This document shows, one piece after another, positions 1 through 9,233 of a stretch of DNA of 64,000 bases. Position numbers and translations under genes: made by a program. This DNA is from Ralstonia sp. UBA689 (GTDB taxonomy: Bacteria > Pseudomonadota > Gammaproteobacteria > Burkholderiales > Burkholderiaceae), in the NCBI RefSeq assembly GCF_002298975.1, contig NZ_DBMV01000033.1, positions 186,001 to 250,000 of the forward strand, written 5' to 3'. The notes beneath the pieces are model-generated. The model was not told the DNA's origin, ran no database searches, and worked only from the letters and a program-made list of their open reading frames with translations. Positions within the stretch are counted from its first letter, which is position 1. Each line of letters starts with the position of its first letter.

Positions 1-673
1 CGCCGCGCACGGTCTGGATCAGCCCGTCGCAGGCGGTGCCTTCCAGCGCCACGCGCAGCTTGCGGATGTGCACGTCGACCGTGCGTTCGCCTACGAAAAC
101 ATGGTCGCCCCACACGCGGTCGAGCAGTTGCGTGCGCGAGTGCACGCGCTGCGGATGGGCAATCAGGAAATGCAGCAAGCGGAATTCCAGCGGGCTCAGC
201 GCAATCGGGCGCAGGCCGTCGGCCGTTTGTGCTGTCACGCCCAGCGTGAGCGGGTCGAGGCGCAGGCCGTTGACTTGCACCACTTCATCCGCATGCTGCG
301 GCGAGCGGCGGCGAAGCACCGCGCGGATGCGTGCGTGCAACTCGCCCGGGTCGCATGGCTTGACGACGTAGTCATCCGCGCCGGCATCGAGCGCCGCGAT
401 CTTGGCGCGCGCGTCGTCATGGCGCGAGAGCACGATTACGGGCAGGCCTCGTGTACGGGCGTCGGCGCGCAATGCGAGCAGCACGTCCATCGATTGGCGC
501 TCCGGCCAGGTCCACTCCATCAGCATCAGGTCGGGCAGCGTTGCCTGGGTCATCGCCAGTGCTTGCGCCAGGCTGCTGCCCCGCTGGACATGGTGTCCGC
601 CGTCATGCAGCGAAAACGTCAAACGTTCGAGCTGCGCGTGGTCTTGGTCGACCAGCAAAATCTGATTACCCAC
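1..673 (-). CDS. OmpR/PhoB-type response regulator, atypical receiver (3' end outside window)
   Basis: Transcription factor with an N-terminal receiver domain (about residues 1-115) and a winged-helix DNA-binding domain (about 130 onward) ending in the family signature VGERTVDVHIRKLR. The GTG start at 673 has a GGGAGG Shine-Dalgarno eight bases upstream. The phosphoacceptor position reads LMLMEWTWPE, so the usual Asp is Glu at residue 53; the acidic pocket is VDQD rather than the usual paired acids. The conserved Ser (VIVLS) and Lys (VVKP) remain. No sensor kinase gene is visible in the window. The product is probably phosphorylation-independent (inference). The C-terminus is cut at base 1. 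Confidence 0.9.
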   Translation of the reverse strand, partial: MGNQILLVDQDHAQLERLTFSLHDGGHHVQRGSSLAQALAMTQATLPDLMLMEWTWPERQSMDVLLALRADARTRGLPVIVLSRHDDARAKIAALDAGADDYVVKPCDPGELHARIRAVLRRRSPQHADEVVQVNGLRLDPLTLGVTAQTADGLRPIALSPLEFRLLHFLIAHPQRVHSRTQLLDRVWGDHVFVGERTVDVHIRKLRVALEGTACDGLIQTVRG

Positions 674-857
674 AGTAAAACCTCCCGTCTAACCTGCTGA
701 CAACTCTCCGGCGAGCGGCCATGCTGGCGCGCTCTCTACTGTCTGCGGTGCGCGTTGTTATTGAAGGTCACGCAGGCGTCGCGCACTCGCCAGCATGTCA
801 TCTGACTGTTCCCCCTGACCGCGAATGGCTCCTCGCGGCACTGCCACGGTGCTGCTC

Positions 858-1694
858 TTACTTCTGTCCCGTCCGTGACATCCAGCGGTCCAGCCGTTGT
901 CGTTGCGTGTTGCCCAGCACCTGCAGCGGCGGGCGTACGCACGTCCATTCCGCGTGTCGCCGTAGCCGGCTCAGCATGTGCTTAATACTCGCCACCGCCG
1001 GCAGGCCCTTGATGGGGTTCACCCACTCGGCCGGCTCTGCGGTGTCGTCCCGATCCAGATAGCGATCGGCCATCATGTTCGCCAGCAGCGCGACGTCTGC
1101 GGTGACCGGCGCGCCAAGCTGTCCGGCCCGCTCGGGCAGGAAGGTCAGCATGCCGTCGAGCGGCAGGCCGCCTGGCGTAACATCCGCGCTCACTGCCTCG
1201 ATGCCTGCGATGCGATGCGGGTACGCATCGGTCAGGCGCCGCATTACCGCCGCGAAGACGGGAGCGTTGCGGCCGGAGGGGCGCTCCAGCACGAAGCGGG
1301 CATCCGCCGGAACACGTTCAATCACCTCGATGAAGAAGCGGGACAACGACGCTTCGCTCGCCGCAGCATGGGTACTCGGTACCCGCAGTTGCACCGTGCC
1401 GTAGCCCAATGACAACGCGGTCTGTGTCAATTCAATCGATTCAGGGAGCGTCTGGCAGGTGGTGGCCGGCAGCAGCGCGCGCGTATGGCACGGATAGCGC
1501 GCCAGTCGCGTCAGCACCTCGGCCTTCTCCGCCAGAGACAGTGATTCGCCTTCCGCGGCCTGCGAGAACAGCAGCATTCCGGCCTTGGCTTCGTGCAGTC
1601 CGGCCACGTGATCCAGTAGCAGGCTCCATTCGATGTCCAGCGAGAACCCGAACGGCACCAGCACCGGCACCCAGAGGCTTCGGGGGCTCAGCAT
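858..1694 (-). CDS. Dihydrodipicolinate synthase (DapA) family protein, catalytically degenerate
   Basis: About 278 residues with a DapA/N-acetylneuraminate lyase-like TIM barrel: WVPVLVPFGFSLDIEW near the N-terminus and AAEGESLSLAEKAEVL matching the family's GTTGE-SLS motif. The Schiff-base Lys of the GIK motif is Glu (GIEAVSA, about residue 166) and the Tyr of YNVPSRTG is missing (VLERPSG), so class I aldolase chemistry is unlikely. The ATG at 1694 is chosen because homology begins right after it; the frame stays open upstream to 1889 but reads as non-protein-like sequence. No clear Shine-Dalgarno is seen. Role unknown; it lies 184 bp upstream of the response regulator on the same strand. 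Confidence 0.75.
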   Translation of the reverse strand: MLSPRSLWVPVLVPFGFSLDIEWSLLLDHVAGLHEAKAGMLLFSQAAEGESLSLAEKAEVLTRLARYPCHTRALLPATTCQTLPESIELTQTALSLGYGTVQLRVPSTHAAASEASLSRFFIEVIERVPADARFVLERPSGRNAPVFAAVMRRLTDAYPHRIAGIEAVSADVTPGGLPLDGMLTFLPERAGQLGAPVTADVALLANMMADRYLDRDDTAEPAEWVNPIKGLPAVASIKHMLSRLRRHAEWTCVRPPLQVLGNTQRQRLDRWMSRTGQK

Positions 1695-2284
1695 CTGTTT
1701 TGCAGATGCGGCGCCTGACGGCACCTGCCGGCAATCGTTTGCCCAGCGCACTTCCGCGCGACGCTTGATTCCCGTCCGGAGCGCCCCCGCGCGACCGGTG
1801 GCAGGCACTGGGCCCACTCTGGCGTGACCTCGAACTGCATCCCTTTTCCCGATTGTTATGGGTTCCGTACCCCCTCCGGTCAACTGCATACCCCCCGGAC
1901 CTTTGGAATGGCGGAAACCTGTTTTGCGCGATTATAAGAATCTCTTTGTGTTTCGTCACGTGAGATTTTCACTTTGTGAAGCTGCACTCCCGGTGTGGGT
2001 CTTCAATGACGGGTGTGTGACATGTGTCGTTCACAAAGCCACGCCAGGAGCGGGGTGGCGGGCAGTGGCGCGGTTGTGCGCTTCGCATTCACATAAAAAT
2101 GTCGATATTATGTTTCTATAGTCATAATGCAAACGCCATTGCTCGGTGGTGGAAGTTTTTACAATTCTGAGGTTCAAATTCAAATTCAAATCAAGCGATC
2201 TGTTTTGTTGAGAGGGGTAAATCGCTCGATTTAAATATTTAGGATTACCTCTTGCTCCTTGAGCATCGCCTGGCGCACAGGCGC
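1695..2284. other. Intergenic region, AT-rich in its right half
   Basis: No gene supported. Much lower GC than its flanks from about 1930 to 2250. It holds a short tandem repeat and an imperfect inverted repeat (listed separately). Open frames here read as random sequence. Confidence 0.6.
2173..2232. repeat. Tandem TTCAAA x3 followed by 12-bp imperfect inverted repeat
   Basis: Three head-to-tail TTCAAA units occupy 2173-2190. AAATCAAGCGAT (2188-2199) is matched by ATCGCTCGATTT (2221-2232), an inverted repeat with one mismatch and a 21-bp spacer. It could be a regulator site or a transcript hairpin; no gene start is close on either strand. Confidence 0.5.
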
Positions 2285-2307
2285 AAAAAAGCCCGCACGC
2301 GGCGGGC
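2285..2307 (-). terminator. Rho-independent terminator of pckG
   Basis: On the minus strand GCCCGC-CGCGT-GCGGGC is followed by six T, 33 bp past the pckG stop codon. Confidence 0.85.
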
Positions 2308-2339
2308 TTCCTTGTAGCGTTCCGGCGTTCAGGCACGCA

Positions 2340-4208
2340 TCAGCCCTCCAGCCGCCCCTTCAGGCGCGTCTTCGCCTCCGGCAGCGCCTGCGGCAGGCCA
2401 TGCGCCAACTGCGTGAACAGCTCGTCGTGCAGCGCCAGTTCCTGCTTCCATGCGGTGGCGTCCAGCGAGATCACCTTGGCAAACTGTTCGGCCGTGAAGT
2501 TCAGGCCGTCCCAGCGCAGTTCCTCATAGCGCGGCGACACGCCGAAGACGTGCTCATCGCCCTGCACCTGACCTTCGAGCCGGTCGATCATCCACTTCAG
2601 CACGCGCATGTTTTCGCCAAAGCCCGGCCACACGAACTTGCCGTTCTCGTCTTTGCGGAACCAGTTCACGCAGAAGATCTTCGGCAGCGTGGCGCCGCTG
2701 GTTGCCAGTTGCTCACCCAGCTTGAGCCAGTGCGCGAAGTAGTCGGCCATGTTGTAGCCGCAGAACGGCAGCATGGCGAACGGGTCGCGGCGCACCACGC
2801 CTTGCTGGCCGGCGGCCGCGGCGGTGGTTTCCGAGCCCATCGTCGCGGCCATGTATACGCCTTCGGTCCAGTCGCGCGCTTCGGTCACCAGCGGCACCGT
2901 GGTCGAGCGGCGGCCGCCGAAGATGAATGCGTCGATCGGCACGCCGGCCGGGTTGTCCCACTCGGGGTCGATCGACGGGCACTGCGCGGCCGGCGCAGTA
3001 AAGCGCGAGTTCGGATGCGCTGCCTTGCGGCCGGTTTCCTTGGCTGCCTCGGGCGTCCAGTCCTGGCCTTGCCAGTCGATCAGGTGTGCGGGCGGCGTGT
3101 CGGTCATACCTTCCCACCACACGTCGCCGTCGTCCGTCAGTGCAACGTTGGTGAAGATGACGTTTTCCTTGAGCGTCGCCATCGCGTTGAAGTTGGTCTT
3201 CTCGCCCGTGCCCGGCGCCACGCCAAAGAAACCGGCTTCCGGATTGATGGCGTACAGGCGCGTCTTGCCGTCGGCGCTCTGGCGCGGCTTGATCCAGGCG
3301 ATGTCGTCGCCGATGGTGGTGACTTTCCAGCCATTGAAGCCGGTCGGCGGGATCAGCATCGCAAAGTTGGTCTTGCCGCACGCCGACGGGAACGCCGCCG
3401 CCACGTGGTAAGTCTTGCCTTCCGGCGAGGTCACGCCCAGGATCAGCATGTGCTCGGCCAGCCAGCCCTGATCTCGGCCCATGGTGGAGGCGATCCGCAG
3501 CGCGAAGCACTTCTTGCCCAGCAGCGCGTTGCCGCCGTAGCCCGAGCCGAACGACCAGATCTCCCGCGACTCGGGGAAGTGCACGATGTACTTGGTCGGG
3601 TTGCACGGCCACGGCGCGTCTTTCTCGCCAGCGGCCAGCGGCTTGCCGACGGTGTGTACGCACGGCACGAACTCGCCGTCGGTGCCCAGCACGTCGTACA
3701 CCGCGCGGCCCATGCGGGTCATGATGCGCATGTTGGCAACCACGTACGGGCTGTCAGACAGCTCCACGCCGATGTGCGCGATCGGCGAGCCCAGCGGGCC
3801 CATCGAAAACGGCACCACATACAGCGTGCGGCCGCGCATGCAGCCGTCAAACAGGCCATTCAGCGTCTGGCGCATCTCGGCCGGGGCGATCCAGTTGTTG
3901 GTGGGGCCGGCGTCTTCCTTCTTCTGCGAGCAGATGAAGGTGCGGTCTTCCACGCGCGCCACGTCCGACGGGTCCGACAGCGCCAGATATGAGTTCTTGC
4001 GCTTGGCCGGGTTGAGCTGCTTCATCGTGCCGGCAACGACCATCTCGGCGCACAGGCGGTCGTATTCCTCCTGCGATCCATCGCACCAGACGATGCGCTG
4101 CGGCTTGGTGAGCGCGGCGATCTCGCCCACCCATGCGATCAGGCGCGGGTGTTTCACGTAATCGGGTACGTTCAATGCGGGAACGCCCTGCATCACGGGT
4201 TGATTCAT
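2340..4208 (-). CDS. pckG: Phosphoenolpyruvate carboxykinase (GTP)
   Basis: 622 residues, the normal length for the GTP-dependent enzyme, which converts oxaloacetate and GTP to phosphoenolpyruvate, CO2 and GDP in gluconeogenesis. Visible landmarks are the kinase-1 P-loop with the reactive Cys (FPSACGKTNFAM), the IGDDIAW metal-binding stretch, and FIFGGRRSTTVPLV. A GGAG Shine-Dalgarno precedes the ATG at 4208. It is a single-gene unit with its own terminator and diverges from the 2-hydroxyacid dehydrogenase gene. Confidence 0.97.
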   Translation of the reverse strand: MNQPVMQGVPALNVPDYVKHPRLIAWVGEIAALTKPQRIVWCDGSQEEYDRLCAEMVVAGTMKQLNPAKRKNSYLALSDPSDVARVEDRTFICSQKKEDAGPTNNWIAPAEMRQTLNGLFDGCMRGRTLYVVPFSMGPLGSPIAHIGVELSDSPYVVANMRIMTRMGRAVYDVLGTDGEFVPCVHTVGKPLAAGEKDAPWPCNPTKYIVHFPESREIWSFGSGYGGNALLGKKCFALRIASTMGRDQGWLAEHMLILGVTSPEGKTYHVAAAFPSACGKTNFAMLIPPTGFNGWKVTTIGDDIAWIKPRQSADGKTRLYAINPEAGFFGVAPGTGEKTNFNAMATLKENVIFTNVALTDDGDVWWEGMTDTPPAHLIDWQGQDWTPEAAKETGRKAAHPNSRFTAPAAQCPSIDPEWDNPAGVPIDAFIFGGRRSTTVPLVTEARDWTEGVYMAATMGSETTAAAAGQQGVVRRDPFAMLPFCGYNMADYFAHWLKLGEQLATSGATLPKIFCVNWFRKDENGKFVWPGFGENMRVLKWMIDRLEGQVQGDEHVFGVSPRYEELRWDGLNFTAEQFAKVISLDATAWKQELALHDELFTQLAHGLPQALPEAKTRLKGRLEG

Positions 4209-4644
4209 ACAAAAACTCCGATGGGAAGTGAAAAGGAAAGCGGCGGCAGATCAGCACAGCGGCCGCGGCGTGGCGGCTTCTCCTCGCGCCGGAAAGCGAT
4301 CGACGGCGCAGCGTGGGCGGGCCGGATCAGCGATTTCCAGGGGAAGGCGCAACGTAGGCGGAGGGACAGAGGCTGTACTGATTTCACATTCAGTTACAAA
4401 GCCGGTTGTTGCCGGATCGTAGGTTTTTCCGGGCGGCGGGGGCCGCGTGCGCTAAAGTGGCGGGACCGAGGTCAACAGACCCTAGAACAAGGACTCGTCA
4501 CCAGCGTGGCTGCGCAAATTGCATGCCCGCGGCGGGCAATTCCAAACGTCGCCACGGATAGTCGGGGCGACGAGGGATGGGAAGAATACCACCGCGAGGG
4601 ATCGCTGTTTTTTGCTGCGCACCATTGTCCGAAGTGAGATGTCG
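4209..4644. other. Divergent intergenic region
   Basis: 436 bp between pckG and the dehydrogenase gene. It should hold both promoters, but I cannot assign -35/-10 boxes with confidence. No gene seen. Confidence 0.4.
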
Positions 4645-5673
4645 ATGAAGATTGCCGTACTGGACGACTACCAAGACGCCGTTCGCAAGCTGGATTGCTT
4701 CAGCCTGCTGCAAGACCACGAAGTCAAAGTGTTCAACAACACCGTCAAGGGTGTGGGCCAGTTGGCCGCACGCGTGGCGGATGTCGAAGCCATCGTGCTG
4801 ATCCGGGAGCGCACGCGCGTGACGCGTCAGTTGCTCGACCGCCTGCCCAAGCTCAAGATCATCAGCCAGACGGGTCGCGTATCGCGCGACTCGGGCAGCC
4901 ATATCGACCTGGACGCCTGCACCGACAAGGGCGTGGTCGTGCTGGAAGGCAAGGGCTCGCCAGTGGCGCCGGCCGAGCTGACCTGGGCGCTGGTGATGGC
5001 CGCGCAGCGCCGTATTCCGCAATACGTTGCCAGCCTCAAGCATGGCGCGTGGCAGCAGTCGGGGCTGAAATCCACGACGATGCCGCCCAACTTCGGTATC
5101 GGCCGCGTGCTCAAGGGCCAGACGCTGGGCATCTTCGGTTACGGCAAGATTGGCCAGCTTGTGGCTGGCTATGGCCGCGCCTTCGGCATGAACGTGCTGG
5201 TGTGGGGCCGAGAGGGTTCGCAGGAGCGCGCCCGTGCCGATGGTTTTGCGGTGGCGGAATCGAAGGACGCGTTGTTCGAGCAGTCCGATGTGCTGTCCGT
5301 CCATCTGCGCCTGAACGAGGAGACGCGCGGCATCGTGACCGTCGCCGACCTCACGCGCATGAAGCCGACCGCCCTCTTCGTCAACACCAGCCGCGCCGAG
5401 CTGGTGGAAGAAAACGGCCTGGTCACTTCACTCAATCGCGGCCGTCCCGGGATGGCCGCCATCGACGTGTTCGAGACCGAGCCCATCCTGCAAGGCCACA
5501 CGCTGCTGCGCATGGAGAACTGCATCTGCACGCCGCACATCGGCTATGTCGAACGCGAAAGCTACGAGATGTACTTCGGTATCGCGTTCCAGAACATCCT
5601 CGATGTGCTGCAGGGCAATGTCGACAGCGTGGTCAATCCGACCGCGCTGGCGCCGGCGCTGATCCGCGCCTGA
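4645..5673 (+). CDS. D-2-hydroxyacid dehydrogenase family protein
   Basis: NAD-dependent dehydrogenase of the D-isomer-specific 2-hydroxyacid (SerA-like) family, about 342 residues. Features in order: N-terminal catalytic domain beginning MKIAVLDDYQDAVRKL; Rossmann motif GIFGYGKIGQLVAGYGRAF; catalytic Arg in NTSRAELV, Glu in FETEP, and His in TPHIGY. The substrate cannot be told from sequence. The start at 4645 gives good spacing from GTGAG; an alternative ATG lies two codons upstream at 4639. It is convergent with the next gene, and no strong terminator is seen in the gap. Confidence 0.9.
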   Translation: MKIAVLDDYQDAVRKLDCFSLLQDHEVKVFNNTVKGVGQLAARVADVEAIVLIRERTRVTRQLLDRLPKLKIISQTGRVSRDSGSHIDLDACTDKGVVVLEGKGSPVAPAELTWALVMAAQRRIPQYVASLKHGAWQQSGLKSTTMPPNFGIGRVLKGQTLGIFGYGKIGQLVAGYGRAFGMNVLVWGREGSQERARADGFAVAESKDALFEQSDVLSVHLRLNEETRGIVTVADLTRMKPTALFVNTSRAELVEENGLVTSLNRGRPGMAAIDVFETEPILQGHTLLRMENCICTPHIGYVERESYEMYFGIAFQNILDVLQGNVDSVVNPTALAPALIRA

Positions 5674-5811
5674 GAATCCGCTCACGATCCGGGTGCGCCT
5701 CCTGATCTTGGCCCTGTGATACTCGCCGTACCCATGTATGGCTGCGTTTCTCAGGCCAACCTCGGGTCACTCGCTACGGATCATGAGCGGGTTCTAACGC
5801 AAGTCTTGAGT

Positions 5812-6702
5812 TCAGGCTGCCGCGTGCATCTGCGGTTGGTTAGCGCCCGCGCCGTCAAAGCGGAAGCTGTCCATCGCCAGCGAGCCGTAGGTGACGGTGT
5901 CGATCACGTGCTGGGCCTGCACGCCACCAGGCGTGGCTTGGGTGGGCTGGCCCATCGCGGCACCCAGGGCGACGTAGAGCGGCATCAGGTGCTCGTCGGT
6001 CGGGTGCGCATGGGCGGCATGCGGGGCTTGTGCGCGGTAGTCGCAGAAGGTGGCGAAGTCGCCGGTGCGGAGGCCTTCGGTCATCGCTTCCAGCATCCAT
6101 TCGCGGAAGGCATTCACCCACGGCTCGACCGGCACGCCGTGCTGGGCCATGCCCGGGCCGCGCATCAGCGCGCGCAGGTTGTGCGTGAAGCTGCCCGATC
6201 CGATGATCAGCACACCCTCGTCGCGCAGCGGCGCGAGCGTGCGCCCCATCGCCATCTGGCACGCGGGCGATAGGCCCGGCATCAGCGACACCTGCACCAC
6301 GGGAATCGTCGCCTCGGGCAGCATCAGCATTAGCGGCACCCACGCACCGTGGTCCAGTGGCTGGCGCGGGTCGAGCACCGTCGAGGCCTGTTCCTCCAAG
6401 CCGGGCACGATGTTGCCGTCGATCAGCGCGCGAATGCGCTCGGCCAACTCCGGCGCGCCCGGCGGGGAATATTCCAGCGCATAGAGTTGCGGCGGGAAGC
6501 CGCCGAAGTCGTGCCAGGCCTCCTGCTGCGCGCGGGCGGTGACGGCCGGGCGGCGCGTCATCCAATGCGGCGAGATAACCACGATGGCGCGCGGCGTGAG
6601 GGCGGCCATCTCTTGCCCGAGCGCGGCCAGGGCTTTGCCGACGGGGCCCGGATCGGCCGCCAGCATCGGCGACCCATGGGAAAGATAGAGCACGGGAAGC
6701 AT
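5812..6702 (-). CDS. Class III extradiol dioxygenase (DODA/YgiD type)
   Basis: About 296 residues of the LigB superfamily, close to 4,5-DOPA extradiol dioxygenases. Metal-ligand His motifs are in place: YLSHGSPM near the N-terminus, ISPHW, SGSFTHNL and AHPTDEHLMPL. The enzyme would open catechol-type rings; the physiological substrate is unknown. The ATG at 6702 has AGGA eight bases upstream, so it is preferred over an in-frame ATG at 6732 that adds ten unconserved residues. Confidence 0.9.
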   Translation of the reverse strand: MLPVLYLSHGSPMLAADPGPVGKALAALGQEMAALTPRAIVVISPHWMTRRPAVTARAQQEAWHDFGGFPPQLYALEYSPPGAPELAERIRALIDGNIVPGLEEQASTVLDPRQPLDHGAWVPLMLMLPEATIPVVQVSLMPGLSPACQMAMGRTLAPLRDEGVLIIGSGSFTHNLRALMRGPGMAQHGVPVEPWVNAFREWMLEAMTEGLRTGDFATFCDYRAQAPHAAHAHPTDEHLMPLYVALGAAMGQPTQATPGGVQAQHVIDTVTYGSLAMDSFRFDGAGANQPQMHAAA

Positions 6703-6803
6703 GTCAAATTTCCTGAAGAATGTACCAACCATTCTGCGCGGTCCACGTGCCTGCAGCGTGCATGGATTTGCAGGCCGGGGTCAGAAAACTTGAACAAGTG
6801 CGC

Positions 6804-8234
6804 TCAGACGCTCAGCAATGCCTCCGCCGCAGTCGGGTGCAGGCCCACCGTTGTGCGCAGATGCTTGAGCCGCACGCCCATGCGCACCGCCACCGCTAGC
6901 GCCTGGATAATCTCCGGCGCTGCGTTATCGACGATGTGCGCGCCGAGCACGCGGCCGCTGCGCGCGTTGCACACCAGCTTGATCAGCGATTCCATGCCGG
7001 TGCCGGCAAAGCGCCGCTCCAGCGAGACGAAGCGGCGGATCACCACGTCGATGCGGTCGGCGGCGGCGCGCTTGTCGCTGTCCGCCCCGCGTTTGCCCAA
7101 TTCGGGCCAGCGCGCGCGCGCTTCGCTCTCGGTCAGGCCGACGGCGGCGACGGCCGGATCGCAGAACACGGCGATCGGCACGGTATCCATGTCCGGCAGC
7201 TTGGCGCCCTTGCCAAACAGGTGCTCGGCTACGTAGCGGCCGTGCGCGGCGGCCACGGGCGTGAGCTGCAGCGCGCTGCTGACGTCGCCCACGGCATGCA
7301 CGCCGCGCGCGCGGGTGCGGAAGTGGCGGTCCACGGCAATGCGACCATGCCCGTCGAGCGTCACGCCTGCCGCCTCCAGGCCGAGCCCCGTCGTGTTCGG
7401 TGCGCGGCTGACGGCCGTGACTACGCGCTGGGCGCGCAGCACGCGCGGGACGTCGCTGGCACTTTGACTTGCATAGACCGCGATGCCGTCACGGTTGATG
7501 GCATCGCGCTCCAAGCGTGCCACGTGGGCATTCAGCACCAACTCGACCCCGCAGGCGGCTAGGGCGTTTGCGGTGGCCTCTGACACCGCGGCATCGAACT
7601 CGGGCAGCACGTGCGCATCGCGCGTCAGCAGCGTCACCCGCACGCCGAAGCGCGCGAGCATGGAGGTCATCTCCACCGCCACCACCCCGCTGCCCACGAT
7701 GATGAGCGAGGCAGGCAGCGTGCTCCAGACAAACACGTCATCGGAGGCACAGGCGAGTTCCGCGCCGGGTACCGGCAGCGGCACGGGAAGCGCACCGGTG
7801 GCCAGCACGATCTGGCGGCCACGCAGCGTGGTCTTGCCGCTGTCAGTCTGCAGCCGGACGATGCCGCGCCCTCGCAATGAGGCCATGCCGGTCAGCCATT
7901 GCACGCCGGCATCGGCCAGATGCGCGTGATGCACCTCGCCCAGTCGTGCCACCTCGGCCCGCGTGCGGGCGAGGGCGTCGGCCCAGGTGCCGGTGGCATG
8001 CGTGGCGCGCAGGCAGCGCGCAAGGGTCTGCGACCAGGCCGCGCCGTAGCCGAGCAGTGTCTTTGGCGCGCAACCCCGGTTGACGCAGGTACCACCCACC
8101 TGTGCGCAGTCGATCAGCAGCGTGCGCGCGCCCAGTTGGCTCGCGCGCAGGGCGGCGGCCAGCCCGGCCGAGCCGGCACCGATCACGATCAGGTCAAACG
8201 AGCTTGCAGGGAAGATGGGGTTATTAGGGGGCAT
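6804..8234 (-). CDS. FAD/NAD(P)-dependent disulfide reductase (glutathione reductase family)
   Basis: About 476 residues. FAD-binding VIGAGSAGLAAALRA, redox-active pair in GGTCVNRGCAPK (the family norm is CVNxGC), second Rossmann motif IVGSGVVAVEMTSML, FAD site HAVGDVSS, and a C-terminal dimerisation domain ending HPTAAEALL near the catalytic His. It resembles the glutathione/mercuric/dihydrolipoamide reductases, but no partner gene fixes the substrate. The start at 8234 is chosen by homology; the frame is open another 33 codons of Arg-rich, non-conserved sequence. Confidence 0.88.
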   Translation of the reverse strand: MPPNNPIFPASSFDLIVIGAGSAGLAAALRASQLGARTLLIDCAQVGGTCVNRGCAPKTLLGYGAAWSQTLARCLRATHATGTWADALARTRAEVARLGEVHHAHLADAGVQWLTGMASLRGRGIVRLQTDSGKTTLRGRQIVLATGALPVPLPVPGAELACASDDVFVWSTLPASLIIVGSGVVAVEMTSMLARFGVRVTLLTRDAHVLPEFDAAVSEATANALAACGVELVLNAHVARLERDAINRDGIAVYASQSASDVPRVLRAQRVVTAVSRAPNTTGLGLEAAGVTLDGHGRIAVDRHFRTRARGVHAVGDVSSALQLTPVAAAHGRYVAEHLFGKGAKLPDMDTVPIAVFCDPAVAAVGLTESEARARWPELGKRGADSDKRAAADRIDVVIRRFVSLERRFAGTGMESLIKLVCNARSGRVLGAHIVDNAAPEIIQALAVAVRMGVRLKHLRTTVGLHPTAAEALLSV

Positions 8235-8339
8235 GCCGGCGTCCGTCGAAGAAGCGTCGGCCGGACGGCCATGGCGGCGCGCCGGCGGGCGCGCCGTGTG
8301 CAGCAAGCGGCGCGAGCGCCGCACATCTCTCAACGGCGG

Positions 8340-9233
8340 CTACGCGGCCACCGGCACGGCGAACCCGCGTGGAAGTTCGCGCAGGAAGGTTTCGCCGTCA
8401 TGACGGCCGAGCGCGTAGGCGTCGCGCATGGCGTCGGGGCGGGTGTAGTCCCAGCTCGAGATCGGCACCTTGCGCGAGGGTTGCACATAGAAGCGGCGCT
8501 GCATGCCACCAGGCACCGGCACGTCCACGCGGAAGTAGGTCGGACGCGGATACAGGCGCGTGACCAGCACCAGCACGTCACCCGGGGTTTGGTCCAGCGC
8601 GTGCACCGGCACGTTGTCGACCATGCCGCCGTCGAGCACCGGTCGCCCCGAGCGCCGCAGCACGGGCGTAAATGGCGGGGTCGACGCCGATTGCAGCAGC
8701 AGGTCGGCCAGTTCTTCAGGCGTGGCGCAATCCTGCGCGCGCACGAACTCGGGCGTGAAGCCCAGGCGCCGGCCCAGCGTCGGGTGCAGCGTCTTGCGGA
8801 CATGCTTTTCGATGTTGTAGGCGATGAGCCCGGCTGCCACGGCTGTGCGCGCGCCCATCCAGCGCGGGATATGCGCCACACCGATGCGGATCTCGGGCGC
8901 CTGCGCCAGCCGCGCGAGGCGGCCCTCGCCGAAGACGGTCAGCAGCGCCGTGCGGTACATGCCGTAATGCGGGAACACGCGCTCGCCGCGCAGCAAGTTG
9001 CCCCAATGGGCATTGCGCTTGTTGTGGCGCAGGGCTTCGCCGTAGTAATCCATCAGCTCGGCGGCATTCCAGGCGTGCAGCATGCAGGCCGTCGACGCGC
9101 CGGCCGAGATGCCCGCGATCACACGCGGCGCCAGGCCCAGTTCGGGCTGCACGACATCCCACCAGCCGGCCTGCCACCAGCAGCGGTTGCCGCCGCCGGC
9201 AAACACCATCTGATCGAACGCGGGCGTGCTCAT
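8340..9233 (-). CDS. Patatin-like phospholipase
   Basis: About 297 residues. Patatin signatures: oxyanion-hole glycines in VFAGGGNRCWW at the N-terminus, nucleophile elbow GISAG (GxSxG), and catalytic Asp in VLDGGMVDNVPVHAL (DGG). It is likely a cytoplasmic or membrane-associated acyl hydrolase. Its ATG overlaps the stop of the upstream AcrR-type repressor gene (ATGA), so the two are translationally coupled and co-transcribed. This suggests co-regulation with the efflux pump, an unusual partner for such a repressor. Confidence 0.88.
   Translation of the reverse strand: MSTPAFDQMVFAGGGNRCWWQAGWWDVVQPELGLAPRVIAGISAGASTACMLHAWNAAELMDYYGEALRHNKRNAHWGNLLRGERVFPHYGMYRTALLTVFGEGRLARLAQAPEIRIGVAHIPRWMGARTAVAAGLIAYNIEKHVRKTLHPTLGRRLGFTPEFVRAQDCATPEELADLLLQSASTPPFTPVLRRSGRPVLDGGMVDNVPVHALDQTPGDVLVLVTRLYPRPTYFRVDVPVPGGMQRRFYVQPSRKVPISSWDYTRPDAMRDAYALGRHDGETFLRELPRGFAVPVAA

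Noticed and set aside
2259..3992. Long plus-strand open frame antisense to pckG
   Set aside because: It is the shadow of a high-GC gene with biased third positions; the protein is Arg/His/Ala-rich without domains, and pckG is certain.
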